From the NCBI GenBank assembly GCA_037447655.1, contig JBBHKE010003146.1, forward strand, positions 1-59,031: a DNA stretch of 59,031 bases, written 5' to 3'. The position numbers were made by a program, and so were the translations under genes. The DNA is from Zygnema cylindricum. Its lineage: Eukaryota > Streptophyta > Zygnematophyceae > Zygnematales > Zygnemataceae. The notes beneath the pieces are model-generated. The model saw only the letters and a list, made by a program, of their open reading frames with translations. It was not told the origin of the DNA and did not search any database. Below are positions 29,401 to 40,962 of the stretch, one piece after another (positions within the stretch are counted from its first letter, which is position 1; every line of letters begins with the position of its first letter).

Positions 29401-30756
29401 GAAGGAATTGACTACGAGGAAACCTTTGCCCCGGTGGTCAAATTTCCCTCCGTCCGCATACTTCTCAGTTTAGCAGCGGCGGAAGACATGGAAGTGCATC
29501 AGATGGACATCAAGACAGGCTTTTTGCATGGAGAATTGGAAGAGGAGATCTTCATGCGACAACCCAAAGGTTTTGTGGAGGAAGGAGAGGAGAGTAAGGT
29601 ATGCCGGCTGATTAAATCTCTTTATGGTTTGAAACAGGCACCTCGACAATGGAATAAGAAGCTTGATGAGTTTCTTACCGGTCTGGGATATATTCGGATC
29701 AGCTCGAATCACTCAATCTATGTCTTTGAAGATGAGGAAGGTTTGATATTTATTCCAATTTATGTTGATGATTTGCTTGTATTAAGTAAATCAATGGAAA
29801 AAATTAACAAACTGAAAACTGACCTTAAGGGGAGATTTGAGATGAAGGATATGGGAGAAGCAAGATATATTTTGGGAATTCAAGTAGAGAGAGACCGAAA
29901 AAGGAAAATTATAAGATTGACTCAAAAGGAAGCAATATGGAACATGCTTGAAAAATTTCAAATGGATAAAGCTAATAGTTGTACAACTCCAATGGAGTTG
30001 AAGAAGGTAAGTGAGGGGAGTGAGGAAGAAGGAGTCATAGTCTTAGACGAGGAATTATCTCCTGATGAACAGAAGTTCATGCAGACTATTCCTTACAGGC
30101 AAGTAGTGGGAAGTCTAATCTATTTTATGAATTGTACGCGGCCGGATTTAGCTGCAACTGTAGGAGTGCTGAGTAGAAGTCTAAATGCTCCCACTAAGAA
30201 GGATTGGGAGGCAGCTAAGAGAGTCCTTAGATATTTGGTAGGAACTAGAGATCTATGGTTGCATTTGGGTGGGGAGAATACTGACATCACTACTTGGAGT
30301 GATGCCAGTTATGGTGATGCTCCGATGAGGAGATGTACTTCTGGATATGTATTATATGTGGGTGATGGGGCTTGCTGTTGGAGTAGCAAACAGCAAAAGG
30401 TTATTGCTCAGTCCACCATGGAGGCTGAGTATATGGCCTCTTGTTCTGCTGTAAAAGAACTGATGTGGGTCAAGTCTTTGCTTGGTGAGCTTGGTCACCT
30501 TAAGAGTGGTGTGCAGAAAATATTTTGTGATAATCAGGCAGCAATCGCTATTTCTGCCAATCCTAAACACCATTTTAAAGCCAAAAACATGGACATCAGA
30601 CTCAGCTTTGTTAAAGAGAAAGTAGAAAACAAAATAATCAGTTTAGAGTACAGACCAGATAGTGAGATGGTAGCAGATATGATGACCAAACCTGTGCCTT
30701 CCCCTAAGCTATTTTTTTGCATGGAGAAGTGTGGTCTGAAATTAAAGATTGACTAG
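26397..30756 (+). pseudogene. gag-pol: A2 gag-pol polyprotein, four lesions, best copy in window
   Basis: The frame opens with ATG 20 bp inside the LTR (MEVSEFQVMGPP). Gag has the central KLPDEF motif and the knuckle CHFCKKPRHYMAEC. Protease has VDSGASMHMC. Integrase has the HHCC part (WHKRLGH, CSGCAQGK), D (VHTDIWGP), D (SDNGGEY) and E (NGVAERLN). RT has IYVDDLLVLSKS and RNase H has WSDASYGD, TMEAEY, FCDNQAA and KAKNMDIR. Lesions are TAG at 26616-26618, TAG at 27195-27197, a frameshift in the A-run near 27357 and TAA at 28279-28281. From 28282 to the TAG at 30754-30756 the frame is open for 824 codons, covering most of integrase, RT and RNase H. Length fits a copia polyprotein of about 1450 residues. 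Confidence 0.92.
26417..26431 (+). promoter_or_regulatory. Primer-binding site of A2, inside gag
   Basis: GGTTATGGGCCCACC follows the LTR without a gap. It pairs with the anticodon arm of initiator tRNA-Met, so the primer would be a cleaved tRNA half. It is translated as VMGPP in the gag frame that opens at 26397 within the LTR. Confidence 0.85.
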
Positions 30757-30769
30757 AAAATAAGGGGAG
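30757..30769 (+). promoter_or_regulatory. Polypurine tract of A2
   Basis: The purine block AAAATAAGGGGAG follows the stop codon of pol directly and ends at the LTR start TGTGAAAAC. Confidence 0.8.
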
Positions 30770-31822
30770 TGTGAAAACTAATGGTTTTATTAGTATTTTC
30801 TAGGTCTGAAAAGAAATATAGAAGTCAAGGCAGTCTATCTCTAACTTCTCTCTCCAACTCTCAAACTTGTCGCAGTCACTGAGAAATTGGAGAGGAAGCT
30901 AGAGCCATGGCTACCTTGGCTATCCTGAGGTTTACGGGAATTTTATAATTAGGATTTATTTATTTATTTAAAAGGTATGTGCCGGCGGCAGGATTTGATC
31001 CTTGTACCTACCGGCCGGCAGACAAGAAATAGCCGGTAGCCCTAGCCGTTAAGTCTAGGATTAGTGTTATGTAGTATATAGTTTGATAATTATTTAAACA
31101 TGTATACGTATGATAATTCATTTAACTATAAATAGATTACGGGTTACATAGATCCAGTAATATGTAGAGTACGGATTACGGTACGGACTCGAAATCAATA
31201 CCGCGCATTTGTTTCGTAAATGAAACAAATATCGCGCATGTATTTATTACGGCTACGATTAAATCCGAATTTAATCGGACGGCCGGGATTAGCGCCGAGA
31301 TCGCGGAGGTTGATTTCGGCGGTTTGTGGCCATCGCCACATCGGATGACGCGTGGCAAAATTCCGTTGGATCGTGGAATCTCCGGAGATTATGGTACCGA
31401 ATCCGGATATGACATGTGTCGACATTTAGGCCATGTCGTACAATGTCCGTACCTAAAGTACACCGGCAGCTGTACTTTTGCGTACGGAACTCAATTCTGA
31501 TTGGTTCCGTACATTAGTAGATAGAGTCTGTGAGAGAGATAGGACTTAGAAAAATTTAGAAGGTAGGACCCTCTCTCCCAGAGAGCTTCTGTATAAAAGG
31601 TCAACTTTGACCCTCCATAACTTACTGCTCAGGGGAGCAAATTCAGAGATTCTTTTTGCTACCGACTCAGGGGAGTCTTGCCTTCATAAGGGTGCAAGTG
31701 GTCAGGGTTTTTGTGTGCCAAGGTGGCAGTTATTTTTGCTGGAACACAAAGGGGTCAGGATTATCCTAGAGGCTTCTTGGAAGCTGTCTACTCTGAGGAC
31801 TTATGGAGGTCTCAGAGTTTCA
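30770..31822 (+). repeat. A2 3' LTR
   Basis: It is like the two other A LTRs, with the module order kept and a few extra bases near 31155-31190. The antisense tRNA-like module is at 30970-31060. It ends GAGTTTCA at 31822, where N sequence resumes. Confidence 0.9.
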
Positions 31823-32350
31823 CTTACTCTGCGATCTCGGCATCATTTGCGGCCGTCCAATCAAATCTGGATTTCAATCGTGGCCGTGATAAATACTTGC
31901 GCGGTATTCTTTCCGACGTCAAACAAAATGCGCCATATTTATTTCGTAGCCGTACCGTACATCGTAATTTACACAACTGTTTCTATGCATTATGTGTAGT
32001 TTTCGTTAAATGAATTAGTCTAATTGTAACTATTTAAATAATTATCGTACACAATATACTCTATCCCATAACCTAGACTATTAGGATAAGGTTACCGGCT
32101 ACTGCGGGTTTGACGCAGGTAGGTACCATGATCAAATCCTGGCTCCGTGACACTCCCATTTGGATAACCCAATGAAACAACTGCCTGTCTCTCTCTAGAC
32201 AGCACAGGCAGTCATCGCTAACTCCTCCTCCAGTCTTCAATGACTGCGACAAGTGTGGGGACTTGAATGAGGAGTTAGAGGCAGCTGTCAATATCTACTA
32301 TTTGCTTTTTATTTTGCAATCGCTAGACTTAGAATACTTGAATTCCAACA
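31823..32350 (-). repeat. N: solo LTR, U3 part
   Basis: It resumes N at the gatctcggc block and ends with AATTCCAACA, the reverse complement of an LTR start TGTTGGAATT. It carries the conserved stem-loop near 32215-32275 and a plus-strand tRNA-like module at about 32072-32161. ACCTC at 32351-32355 repeats the bases before N at 19550-19554. Confidence 0.78.
32072..32161 (+). ncRNA. tRNA-like module of N LTR
   Basis: The order is D-arm-like ACTATTAGGATAAGGT, then an inverted repeat ACTGCGGGTT/GACGCAGGT, then a T-arm CCATG ATCAAAT CCTGG (4 of 5 pairs). Only TTT follows, so the terminator signal is weaker than in the other families. It is antisense to the LTR. The D1 3' LTR module (1795-1900) is its nearest relative. 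Confidence 0.4.
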
Positions 32351-33096
32351 ACCTCCTCAATCCTCTAAGTCCTAAACCCCTCTCACAACCCCTATCTACT
32401 GATGTACGAACCAATCAGAAGACTGTACAGTACAAAAAGTTACTCTGACCGATGTAATTATTGTACGGCTTGTGTACAAGAATGCCATGGATTGGACGTC
32501 TGTCTCCTTTGGAATTGTCATCACGCTCCCCGCGATTCCAGCTTCCTAATGACATAATGCCACGTGTCGCCAAGTTATGTCATGTCCAAAAACCGCCAAA
32601 GTGGTCATTTAGGGATCTCGGCGATGACGTGGGCTGTCGAATCCAAACCGGCTGTAATTGCTCGCCGTTCAAAAACAAATGTCCGGTACATTTGTCTAGT
32701 GCGCACTACATTCCAACTAGTATCTATGTCCTCTAATTGTTATTCCGTTAATTGGATTGATGATCCTATTAATGTTTAATTAGTTATCAAACCCTATGTA
32801 TCCTAACAGACTACTATGACAGACTGGTAAGAGCTAACGGCTATGCCTAGCTCTGCCGGTCGGAGGTTCGAGTCCTGCCGCACTCAACCTTTTGTTGAGA
32901 GTGACTTAGGTCACTCTTTAGTCTTGCCTATGGAGCTGTGGCGGCCATGGCTCCACCTCCCTCTCTCTCTTTCAGACTACAACAAGTAGGGGGGTGAGAG
33001 AGAGAAGGTGGATACACGTTGCCTGCACTTTTCTTTTAGCTATTTTAATCACTTAAGGCCTAGAAAATACCTCCCCTAAATCTAGTGATTTCAACA
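32351..33096 (-). repeat. M 3' LTR, U3 half
   Basis: It continues the R-U5 half at 19302-19554 after N is removed, and matches the U3 of the M 5' LTR (about 51068-51813). It ends GATTTCAACA against the polypurine tract (33097-33110, reverse complement TAAAATAAGGGGAG). The tRNA-like module is at 32816-32893 and the conserved stem-loop near 32942-33012. Confidence 0.85.
32816..32893 (+). ncRNA. tRNA-like module of M 3' LTR with consensus B-box
   Basis: It has a nested stem GACTGG/CCGGTC around AGAGCT/AGCTCT, then the exact Pol III B-box GGTTCGAGTCC at 32865-32875 and TTTT at 32890-32893. The bases around TTTT form the inverted repeat CTCAAC/GTTGAG, and the next stem GAGTGAC/GTCACTC (32899-32905, 32910-32916) is perfect. 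The M 5' LTR has the partner at 51532-51608. It is antisense to the LTR. The stem layout departs from a canonical cloverleaf. Confidence 0.5.
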
Positions 33097-33610
33097 CTCC
33101 CCTTATTTTATAATCTAATTTTAGTTTCTCTTTTAACCCACACTTTTCTTTGAAGTATTTTAACTTCGGAGAGGGCATAGGTTTTGTCATCATATCAGCT
33201 ACCATTTCCCCATCACCTTTATACACAAGATTCAAAATTTTGTTTTCAACCTTTTCCCTCACAAAACTCAATCTCACACCTATATGCTTAGCCTTATAAT
33301 GATGTTTTCGATTGGCTGCAATTGGAATTGCAACCTGATTATCACAAAACACTTAATGCACTCCCTTCTTCATATACCATGGTTCCTACATTAAAGACTT
33401 GACCCACATCAGCTCCTTTACAACATAACAAGAGGCCATATACTCAACCTCCATAGTGGACTGAGTAACCACCTTTTGTTGTTTGCTACTCAAACAGTAA
33501 GCACTTTCCCCCACATATAACACATACCCAGAAGCACATCTTCTCATAGGTGCATCCCCATAACTAGCATCACTCCAAGTAGTGATGTCAGTGTGCTCCC
33601 CTCCCAAATG
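33097..33610 (-). pseudogene. pol: M RNase H end, M's own copy
   Basis: The minus strand reads LGGEHTDITTWSDASYGD to the C-terminus (FCDNQVAIPIAANRK, KILNLVYKGDGEMVADMM), with a stop near 33353. Its C-terminal wording agrees with D1 and differs from family A. It stops at CTCCCAAATG (33600-33610), and the same bases close the inserted family A piece at 35149-35159. Confidence 0.85.
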
Positions 33611-34650
33611 TGAAACTCTGAGACCTCCATAAGTCCTCAGAGTAGACAGCTTCCAAGAAGCCTCTAGGATAATCCTGACCCCTTTGTGTTCCAGCAAAAA
33701 TAACTGCCACCCTGGCAGACAAAATCCCTGACCACCTGCACTCCTGTGAAGGCAAGACTCCCCTGAGTCGGTAGCAAAAAGAATCTCTGAATTTGCTCCC
33801 CTGAGCAGTAAGTTATGGAGGGTCAAAGTTGACTTTTGTACAGAAGCTCTCTGGGAGAGAGGGTCCTATCTTCTAATTTTTCTAAGTCCTATCTCTCTCA
33901 CAGACTCTATCTACTGATGTACGGAACCAATCAGAATTGAGTTTCGTACGCAAAAGTACAGCCGTCGGTGTACTTTCAGTACGGACATTGTACGACATGG
34001 CCAAAATGTCGACACATGTCAAATCCGGATTCGGTGCCATAATCTCCGGAGATTCTACAATCCAACGGAATTTCGCCACGCGTCATCCGATGTGGCGATG
34101 GCCACAAACCGCCGAAATCTTCCTCCGCGATCTCGGCGCTAATTCCGGCCGTCCGATTAAATTCAGATTTAATCGTAGCCGTAATAAATACATGCGCGGT
34201 ATTTATTTCACTTCCGAAACAAATGCGCGGTATTGATTCGTAATGCGTACCGTCATCTGTACCGGATCTATGTATCCCGTAATCCGTAACAGTTAAATGA
34301 ATTTATCGTACGTATACATCTTTAAATTATTATCAAACTATATAGTACCTAACACTAATCATAGACTTAACGGCTAAGGCGTCCGGCTACTTCCTGTCTG
34401 CCGGCCGGTAGGTACAGTGATCAAATCCTGCCGCCGGCACATATATTTTAGATAAATAAATAAACCCTAAAATAAAATTCCCGTAAACCTTAGGATAGCC
34501 AAGGTAGGCATGGCTCTAGCTTCCTCTCCAATGTCTCAGTGACTGCGACAAGTTTGAGAGTTGGAGAGAGAAGTTAGAGGTAGACTGCCTCGGCTTCTTT
34601 CTATTTCTATTTAGACCTAGAAAATACTAATAAATCCATTAGTTTCTACA
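33611..34650 (-). repeat. Family A LTR lodged inside M RNase H
   Basis: It is a complete A LTR in minus orientation, from TGAAACTC (its 3' end) to AGTTTCTACA (its 5' start), followed by an A-type polypurine tract (34651-34665). It is not a simple solo insertion, because A-type RNase H sequence follows it. Confidence 0.88.
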
Positions 34651-35159
34651 CTCCTCTTATTTTCTAGTCAATCTTTAATTTCAGACCACACTTCTCCCTG
34701 CAATAAATTAGCTTAGGGGAAGGCACAGGTTTGGTCATCATATCTGCTACCATCTCACTATCTGGTCTGTACTCTAAACTGATTATTTTGTTTTCTACTT
34801 TCTCTCTAACAAAGCTGAGTCTGATGTCCATGTGTTTGGCTTTAAAATGGTGTTTAGGATTGGCACAAATAGCGATTGCTGCCTGATTATCACAAAATAT
34901 TTTCTGCACACCACTCTTAAGGTGACCAAGCTCACCAAGCAAAGACTTGACCCACATCAATTCTTTTACAGCAGAGCAAGAGGCCATATACTCAGCCTCC
35001 ATAGTGGACTGAGCAACCACCTTTAGTTGCTTGCTACTCCAACAGCAAGCACCTTCACCCACATATAACACATATCCAGAAGTGCATCTTCTCATAGGTG
35101 CATCCTCATAACTAGCATCACTCCAAGTAGTGATGTCAGTGTGCTCCCCTCCCAAATGC
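34651..35159 (-). pseudogene. pol: Family A RNase H piece duplicated inside M
   Basis: The frame at 34664-35167 gives RNase H with the family A C-terminus (KIISLEYRPDSEMVADMM, CREKCGLKLKID), including WSDASYED, STMEAEYMAS and FCDNQAAIAI. With 33097-33610 it makes two RNase H copies in a row, separated by an A LTR. Both junctions lie at CTCCCAAATG. Confidence 0.85.
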
Positions 35160-38100
35160 AACCACAAATCCCTTGTTCAAACCAAGTATCTCATAACTTT
35201 CTTGGCTGCCTCCCAATCTCTCTTCTTAGGATCATATAGACTCCTACTGAGGACTCAAACTGTTGCTGCTATGTCTGGTCTAGTACAATTCATAAAGTAG
35301 ATTAAACTTCCTACAACCTATCTGTAAGGAATAGACTTCATAAACTACCTTTCTTCTAGACTCATATGATCAACTAAGATTATCACTCCTCCTTCTGCAC
35401 TCCCATCACTTACTTTCTTCAAGTCCATGGGAGTGGTACAACTGTTTGCCTTTTCCATCTAGAATTTCTCAAGCATATTTTCTATAGCTTCTTTCTGAGT
35501 TAGTCTTATAATCCTCTTCTCCCTATCTCTTTCCATTTAAATTCCCAATATGTATTTTGCCTCCCCTAAATCCTTCATGTCAAATCTGCTTCTAAGATCT
35601 TTTTTTAGCTTATTGATCTTTTCCATAGAGTTACATATCACCAGCAAATCATCCACATAAATTGCAATGAAAATAACACCATTCTCATCCTCAAACATGT
35701 AAATAGAATGGTCATAACTTATCTCGATTTATCCTAGACTTGTGAGAAACTCATCTAGTTTGTTATTCCATTGCTTGGGCGCTTCCTTCAGTCCATATAA
35801 GGACTTTATGAGTTTGCAGACTTTACTCTCCTCTCCCTCCTCTACAAATCCCTCGGGTTGCTGCAGGAAGATTTCTTCCTCTAGTTCACCGTTGATAAAG
35901 GCGGTTTTAATATCCATCTGGTGTATTTCCATGTCTTCCGTTGCCGCTACACTAAAGAGTGTATTTCCATGTCTTCCGTTGCCGCTACACTAAGGAGAAT
36001 CCTTACAAATGGGAATTGAACCACCAGAGCAAAGGTCTCCTCATAATCTATTCCCTCTTTTTGAGTGAACCCCTTTGCTACCAATCGAGCCTTATATCTC
36101 TCAATGGTAATATTTGGGTTCAGTTTTAGTTTAAACACCCATTTGCACCCCATGGGTTTTTTCTGTCTGGAGGACAGTCCACCAGCTCCCAAGTATTGGC
36201 TTCCATGATTGAAGCCATATAATCATTTATGGCTCTGACCCATCTATCTTTCTCCGGACTGACCATTGCCTCTGAGTATGGTTGAGGCTCATCTGGGTGA
36301 GATAGCTTTGTTACCTTGTGAGCAGCCTATTTTTCTTTTAGCCTTGTGTTGCTCCTTCGTCCTCCCTCAAAGTTAGAGGCTGGAATGGAGGGAAGTCTTC
36401 GATTCCTGTGTACTGTCTGATCCGGTTTTGTCCCATCTTCCTCTTTCTCCTCAGAGTGTATACAAATATGAGGAGATTTTGGTATATCTCCCCCATCTTG
36501 GATCTCCCCTGAATGTGCAATCATCTTTTCACTTATGGCTCTCCTAGGAAGATCTGAGTCCCCCTCACTCTCTTACTCAAAACTGATTCTTATTTTATTG
36601 GTATATTTGAAGGGATCGAATGACTTTTATGACAACTAGATGCTTTACCAAAATGATATCTTGTTTTGCTAAGTCATAGACTCTATATCCTTTGACATCC
36701 TCACCATATCCCACAAAATATCCCGGTTTTCCCTTAGCATCTAGTTTCCAGTTTTTCTTATCTGTGTCAAGACTGTAAACTTGACTACCGAATACTTTCA
36801 AGTGATAAATATTCGGTTTCTTTCCAACCCATCTCTCATAAGGTGTCATTCCTTTTATGGCTGTAGTGAAGACTCTATTCTTAATGTAGTTAGCACAATT
36901 TATGGCTTCTGCCCAAAATATTCTTCCTATTTTCTTGTCATCCAATATAGTACATTCACTATCTCCCACAATTTGGTTTAACCTCTCAGCTACCCCATTT
37001 TGTTCTGGATTATTCGGTACAATTTTCTGATGCTGAACTCCCTCATCTTTCAAGTATTCCTCAAAATGGTTAGAGGTTTACTCTTCCCCATTATCACTCT
37101 TTATTCGCTTAATGGGGGTTCCGTGCAATTTCTCACTCCAAGCTTTGTATTCTTTGAAGTACTTTGGTGTTTCATACTTTGTTTTTAGGAAATAGACTTT
37201 AGAATATCTGGACCACTCATCAGTAACAGTCAGCATATACCTTTTTCTCCCAACCGAAGGTACTCTTGCTAGTCCCCATATATTTGTGTGGACCAGATCT
37301 AGTACTTTCTCGCCTTTATATGTGGCATTTTTGGGAAAAGGCAGTCTGTGAGCTTTACCTTGAGCACAACCACTACAATCATCCATCATTTCATTGTCCC
37401 CAAACTGAATGCCTTCTACTACACCAAGCTTCTTCATTTCCGTTAGCCTATCAAAATGCACATGCCCCAACCGCTTATGTTAGATCATCAAGCTCGGAAC
37501 ACCACCATTGTAAGCACTCTTCTTTTCATTACTCAGGTTAAGCCTAAACATTCATTGGCTGCCCTTATCTGTTGTGAAGTAGACTTAATCTCCATACTTA
37601 GGTGTAAAGACTCTCTTTCTAGTGAAGTTATCAAAATCCTTGTCATCTGGTACAAAGGTAGACATAAGATTTTTACTCAGCTGAGGAATATAGAGCACAT
37701 CTGAGAAGGTGAGTATAGAAGTCATACCCTCCACTAAGACTTTCAGATCTATCGAGCCCACTAGATCTGTAGTAACTACTCTCCCATCCCCATACTCTAT
37801 TTCTACAGTAGGGATCTATCTTAACTTAGTGAAGAGGTGCCTGTCACGACACATATGCATGGATGCACCTGAGTCGACGATCCATCCTTCCCGTGGAGCT
37901 TCGCGAATCGCTCCAAGAGCACACTTCTGTTTTCGAGGGATCTCTTTCTCCTCCAGATTCTCATCGAGAAGATGCTCCACATCCTCCTCCTCAGAGGACT
38001 CATCCTCCTCGGTCTCTCCCTTGACACGTGTGACCACAAGTGCCTTCTTCTTCTCTCCGAAAGAACCCCCTCCACGATTTTCTTGGAGCCTCAGCTCTGA

Positions 38101-38528
38101 CGCCTTGGTGTAATCAGCTATGAAATGTCTCGGCTTTTTGCAGAAATGACAAAGACCCTTGGGGGGCCTAGGCTCTCCAGATTTGTCTCCTTTGAAGTTT
38201 TTGTACGGCTTCTTCGGATCCTTCCTCCACCGGCCGGTTCCGACAGCTAGAGCTTGAACGCTTTTTCCTCCTCTACGGATCTCAATAGTGTTCTCATGCA
38301 CGAGTATCATTCGGACCACTGTGTTCCACTTCCAAGAACTGTCATCCATTTCTTGCACTCGGTACACTATGTTTTCATACTCCTCAGGCAACTTCATGAT
38401 GAGGGTGTTAACTTTCATCTTCATTGTGCCTGTCCATCTGACACTTTCCATCTCTATATACAGACAAGAGAGATCATTACAATAGTCTAACATCTTCCCT
38501 CTTTTGTAAGTATAACTCCCCAGCCTTT
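35160..38528 (-). pseudogene. gag-pol: M gag (C-terminal part), protease, integrase and RT
   Basis: Read from the right: Gag core from MLDYCNDLS with LPEEYENIVYRVQ, a knuckle with its last Cys changed (CHFCKKPRHFIADY), protease VDSGASMHMC, GAG-pre-integrase (LGHVHFDRLTEMKKLG, GCAQGKAHRLPF), integrase core (SDNGEE with a lost Gly, NGVAERLN) and RT (GCKWVFKLKLNPN, MDIKTAFINGELEEE). There are many stops and frameshifts. A 38-bp tandem duplication at 35921-35996 shifts the RT frame. YVDD is readable only in fragments near 35655. Confidence 0.85.
35921..35996. repeat. 38-bp tandem duplication in M RT
   Basis: The unit starting gtgtatttccatgtcttccg occurs at 35921-35958 and again at 35959-35996, with one difference near the end. 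The length is not a multiple of three, so it destroys the RT frame. Other copies in the window have it once. Confidence 0.85.
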
Positions 38529-39557
38529 TGTAGAAATCGATGGTTATTTTATTATTTTCTAGGTCAAAATTGGAATATAGAAAAGAAGCCGAGGCAGTCT
38601 GCCTTTAACTTCTCTCTCCAAGCTCCCACACTTGTTGCACTCACTGAGAAGTTGGAGAGGAAGCTAGAGCCATGGCTACCTAGGCTATCCAGAGGTTTAC
38701 GGGAAATAGATTAGTTGTTATACAGATAGGTAGGTTTATTTACTAAAATGAATATGTCAGAACCAGGAATTGATCCTGGTACCTGCCGATCAGCAGAACG
38801 CCGGTAGGTGGTAGCCTAAACCGTTAAGTCTAGACGTTACAATATAAACTATATGGTTTGATATTTATTTAAATGTTAACACGTTGGGAAATTCATTTAA
38901 CGATGGATGTTTACGGTGACATAGATCCAGTTATGTAAACGTACGGAATTTGGTATGGATAAAGAACGAGTACCGCGCATTTGTTTCTTTTACGAAACAA
39001 ATACCGCACAAGCATTTATGACGGCTACGATTGAAATTTGCATTCAATCGGACGGCCGGGAAGAAAGCCGAGATCGCGGAAGAGATTCTCGCCGGCTTAT
39101 GGTCATCGCCACATCGGATGACACGTGGCACAATTACGTTGGATCACGGCATCTCCGAGGATTACGGGACCGAATCCGGATATGACATGTGTCGACATTC
39201 AGGCCATGTCGTACAAAATCCGTACATAAAGTACACCGGCAACTGTACTTTTGTGTACGGCAGTGAAATATGATTGATGCCGTATACCAGTAGATAGAGT
39301 TTGAGAGAGAGATAGGACTTATAAAAATTGGTAGATTGGACCCAACCCTCCATAACTTACTGCTCAGGGGAGCAAATTTAGAGATTCTTTTTGCTATGAA
39401 CTCAAAGGAGTCTTGCCTTCACAGGGGTGAAGGTGGTTAGAGTTTTTTTCTGCCAGGGTGGAAGTTATTATTGCTGTAACACAGAGGGGTCAGGGCTATC
39501 CTAGAGGCTTCTTGCAAGCTATCCTTTCTGAGGACCCATGGAGGTCTTAGAGTTTTA
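38529..39557 (+). repeat. H1 5' LTR
   Basis: It starts TGTAGAAATCGATGG, related to but distinct from family A. It carries the conserved stem-loop (acttgttgcactcactga near 38629-38646), an antisense tRNA-like module (38745-38836) with a perfect 5-bp T-arm CCAGG ATCAATT CCTGG, the CGGACGGCCGG block, ACACGTGGC near 39121, and GTAC cores at 39211, 39222, 39231, 39245 and 39255. Confidence 0.9.
38745..38836 (-). ncRNA. tRNA-like module of H LTR
   Basis: The minus strand has the D-arm-like GACTTAACGGTTTAGGC, a middle arm ACCTACCGGCG, and a perfect 5-bp/7-nt T-arm (CCAGG ATCAATT CCTGG), then TTTT (reverse complement of 38745-38748). The 3' LTR copy is at 49357-49448 with a TTTTT run. It is antisense to the LTR. 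Confidence 0.48.
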
Positions 39558-40962
39558 GGTTTGAGCCCACCCTCTAGGGTACCCATGTTCAATAGAAGTG
39601 GCTTCATATAATAGGAAAGTATGATGACAGGAGCTCTATGCGAGAAATGGTTTTGGGGGATAGTGAGTGGACGAGTGGGGCGTCCATCAAATCTTGAAAT
39701 ATCTCTAGGGTTTGGAGGAAGCAGATTCCTAAGGAAAGCAGATCCATCTTCAACAGAGGAGACAAAGGAAGGAGAGGTGGTGGACAAAGGAGCGGAGAAA
39801 GAGACGACCACACCAATAAGAACTGGATCAGCATTCATGTCACCTATTCCAAAGAACGAGGAGAATGATACTGATACCTAGGACTTTAACAATATGGCGG
39901 CAAAGCACTTCATACTCCGCCATCTTACTCAAGGTCTTGCATGTCCTCATTTGCAGGTAGAAACGGCATCCGATCTTTGGATGGCTCTCATAGAGACATA
40001 CCGAAGTGGTATAATTCAGCAACAACAATTGGCTGATCAGAAAGTTAAGGAGTATGTATACAAAGGGAGGAAAATGTTGGATTTTTGCAATGAGCTTGTT
40101 ACACTCTTCATGGAGCTAGAGAGTGCGGGAAAAGATTTTAGTGAAAAAGTAAAGGTTAACTGTTTACTGATGAAGTTCCCCGATGAGTTCGAGAACATAG
40201 TCAACCGTGTGCAGGACTTGCCGGACTCAAGGTGGACATGGAACTCAGTGGTGGGGATGATTCTCGTTCAGGAGAATACGATTGAGATCCGAAGGGGAGG
40301 AAAGAGTGGGCAAGCCCTGGCAACTGCCACCGATTGGAGGAACAAGGATTCCCGCAAACCTGTTGGAAATTATGGGGCGGGGGGGGACAAAATTTCAAAC
40401 CAACGAGTTCGGACCAAGGGCTCCCAAAGGTTTATGTCATTTTTGTAAGAAACCGGGGCACTATGTGGCAGAGTGCACTAAACTAACCGAGCTTCGGTTA
40501 AAGGAGGGGCTTACCTGTGGAACCCTGAGAGGAAAGAAAAAGGCCCTTATGACACAAGTACATGAGGTGAAATCCGAGGAAGAGGACTATGAGCTACTAT
40601 TCGATGAGGAGTTGGAGGCGAAAAACGAGGTCGAAATTCCAAGAAGGCAAAAATGTGCTTACAATGGATTGAAAGGTGAAGCATGCTAAATTATAGATTT
40701 AGGTGCCTCCATGCACATGTGTAAGGATAAGCACGTGTTCATTAAGATAAGAAAGATTGCCACCGTAGAGATAAAGTACGTGGATGGGAGGATAGTCACT
40801 ACTACTCTTGTAGGATCGGTAGATTTGAAAGTGTTAGTAGAAGGAAAGACATCCATAGTAACATTCTCCGATGTATTGTTTATTCCGAAGCTGAACAAAA
40901 ACCTCATCTCTACATCTGTATTAGATGATAAAGGTTTTTTTACTAGCACTAGGGAAGGAGTC
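39558..40962 (+). pseudogene. gag: H1 gag and protease part
   Basis: The primer site is degenerate (GGTTTGAGCCCACC). Gag frames 39621-39881 and 39894-40448 are separated by one stop (TAG near 39880). The knuckle CHFCKKPGHYVAEC lies in the 40282-40689 frame, and the sequence before protease reads RRQKCAYNGLKGE. The protease start is broken (tgctaaattatagatttagg where family A reads WIVDSG), but ASMHMCKDK follows. The frame is cut at GVF by B2 and resumes at 45378. Confidence 0.85.

Larger units (their letters stand above)
19997..31822 (+). mobile_element. A1-A2: tandem pair of copia elements sharing one LTR
   Basis: The order is LTR (19997-21035), body A1, LTR (25379-26416), body A2, LTR (30770-31822), all plus strand. 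The three LTRs are nearly identical. This LTR-body-LTR-body-LTR form is the expected product of unequal recombination between LTRs of one family, or of insertion into a sibling LTR. The flanks TAAAA and CTTAC do not match, so no duplication marks the event. A1 is more decayed than A2. Confidence 0.88.

Noticed and set aside
32816-32893. Ordinary host tRNA gene
   Set aside because: A consensus B-box is present, but there is no paired acceptor stem or 7-nt anticodon loop in the right place, and the sequence is a fixed part of the LTR in several copies.
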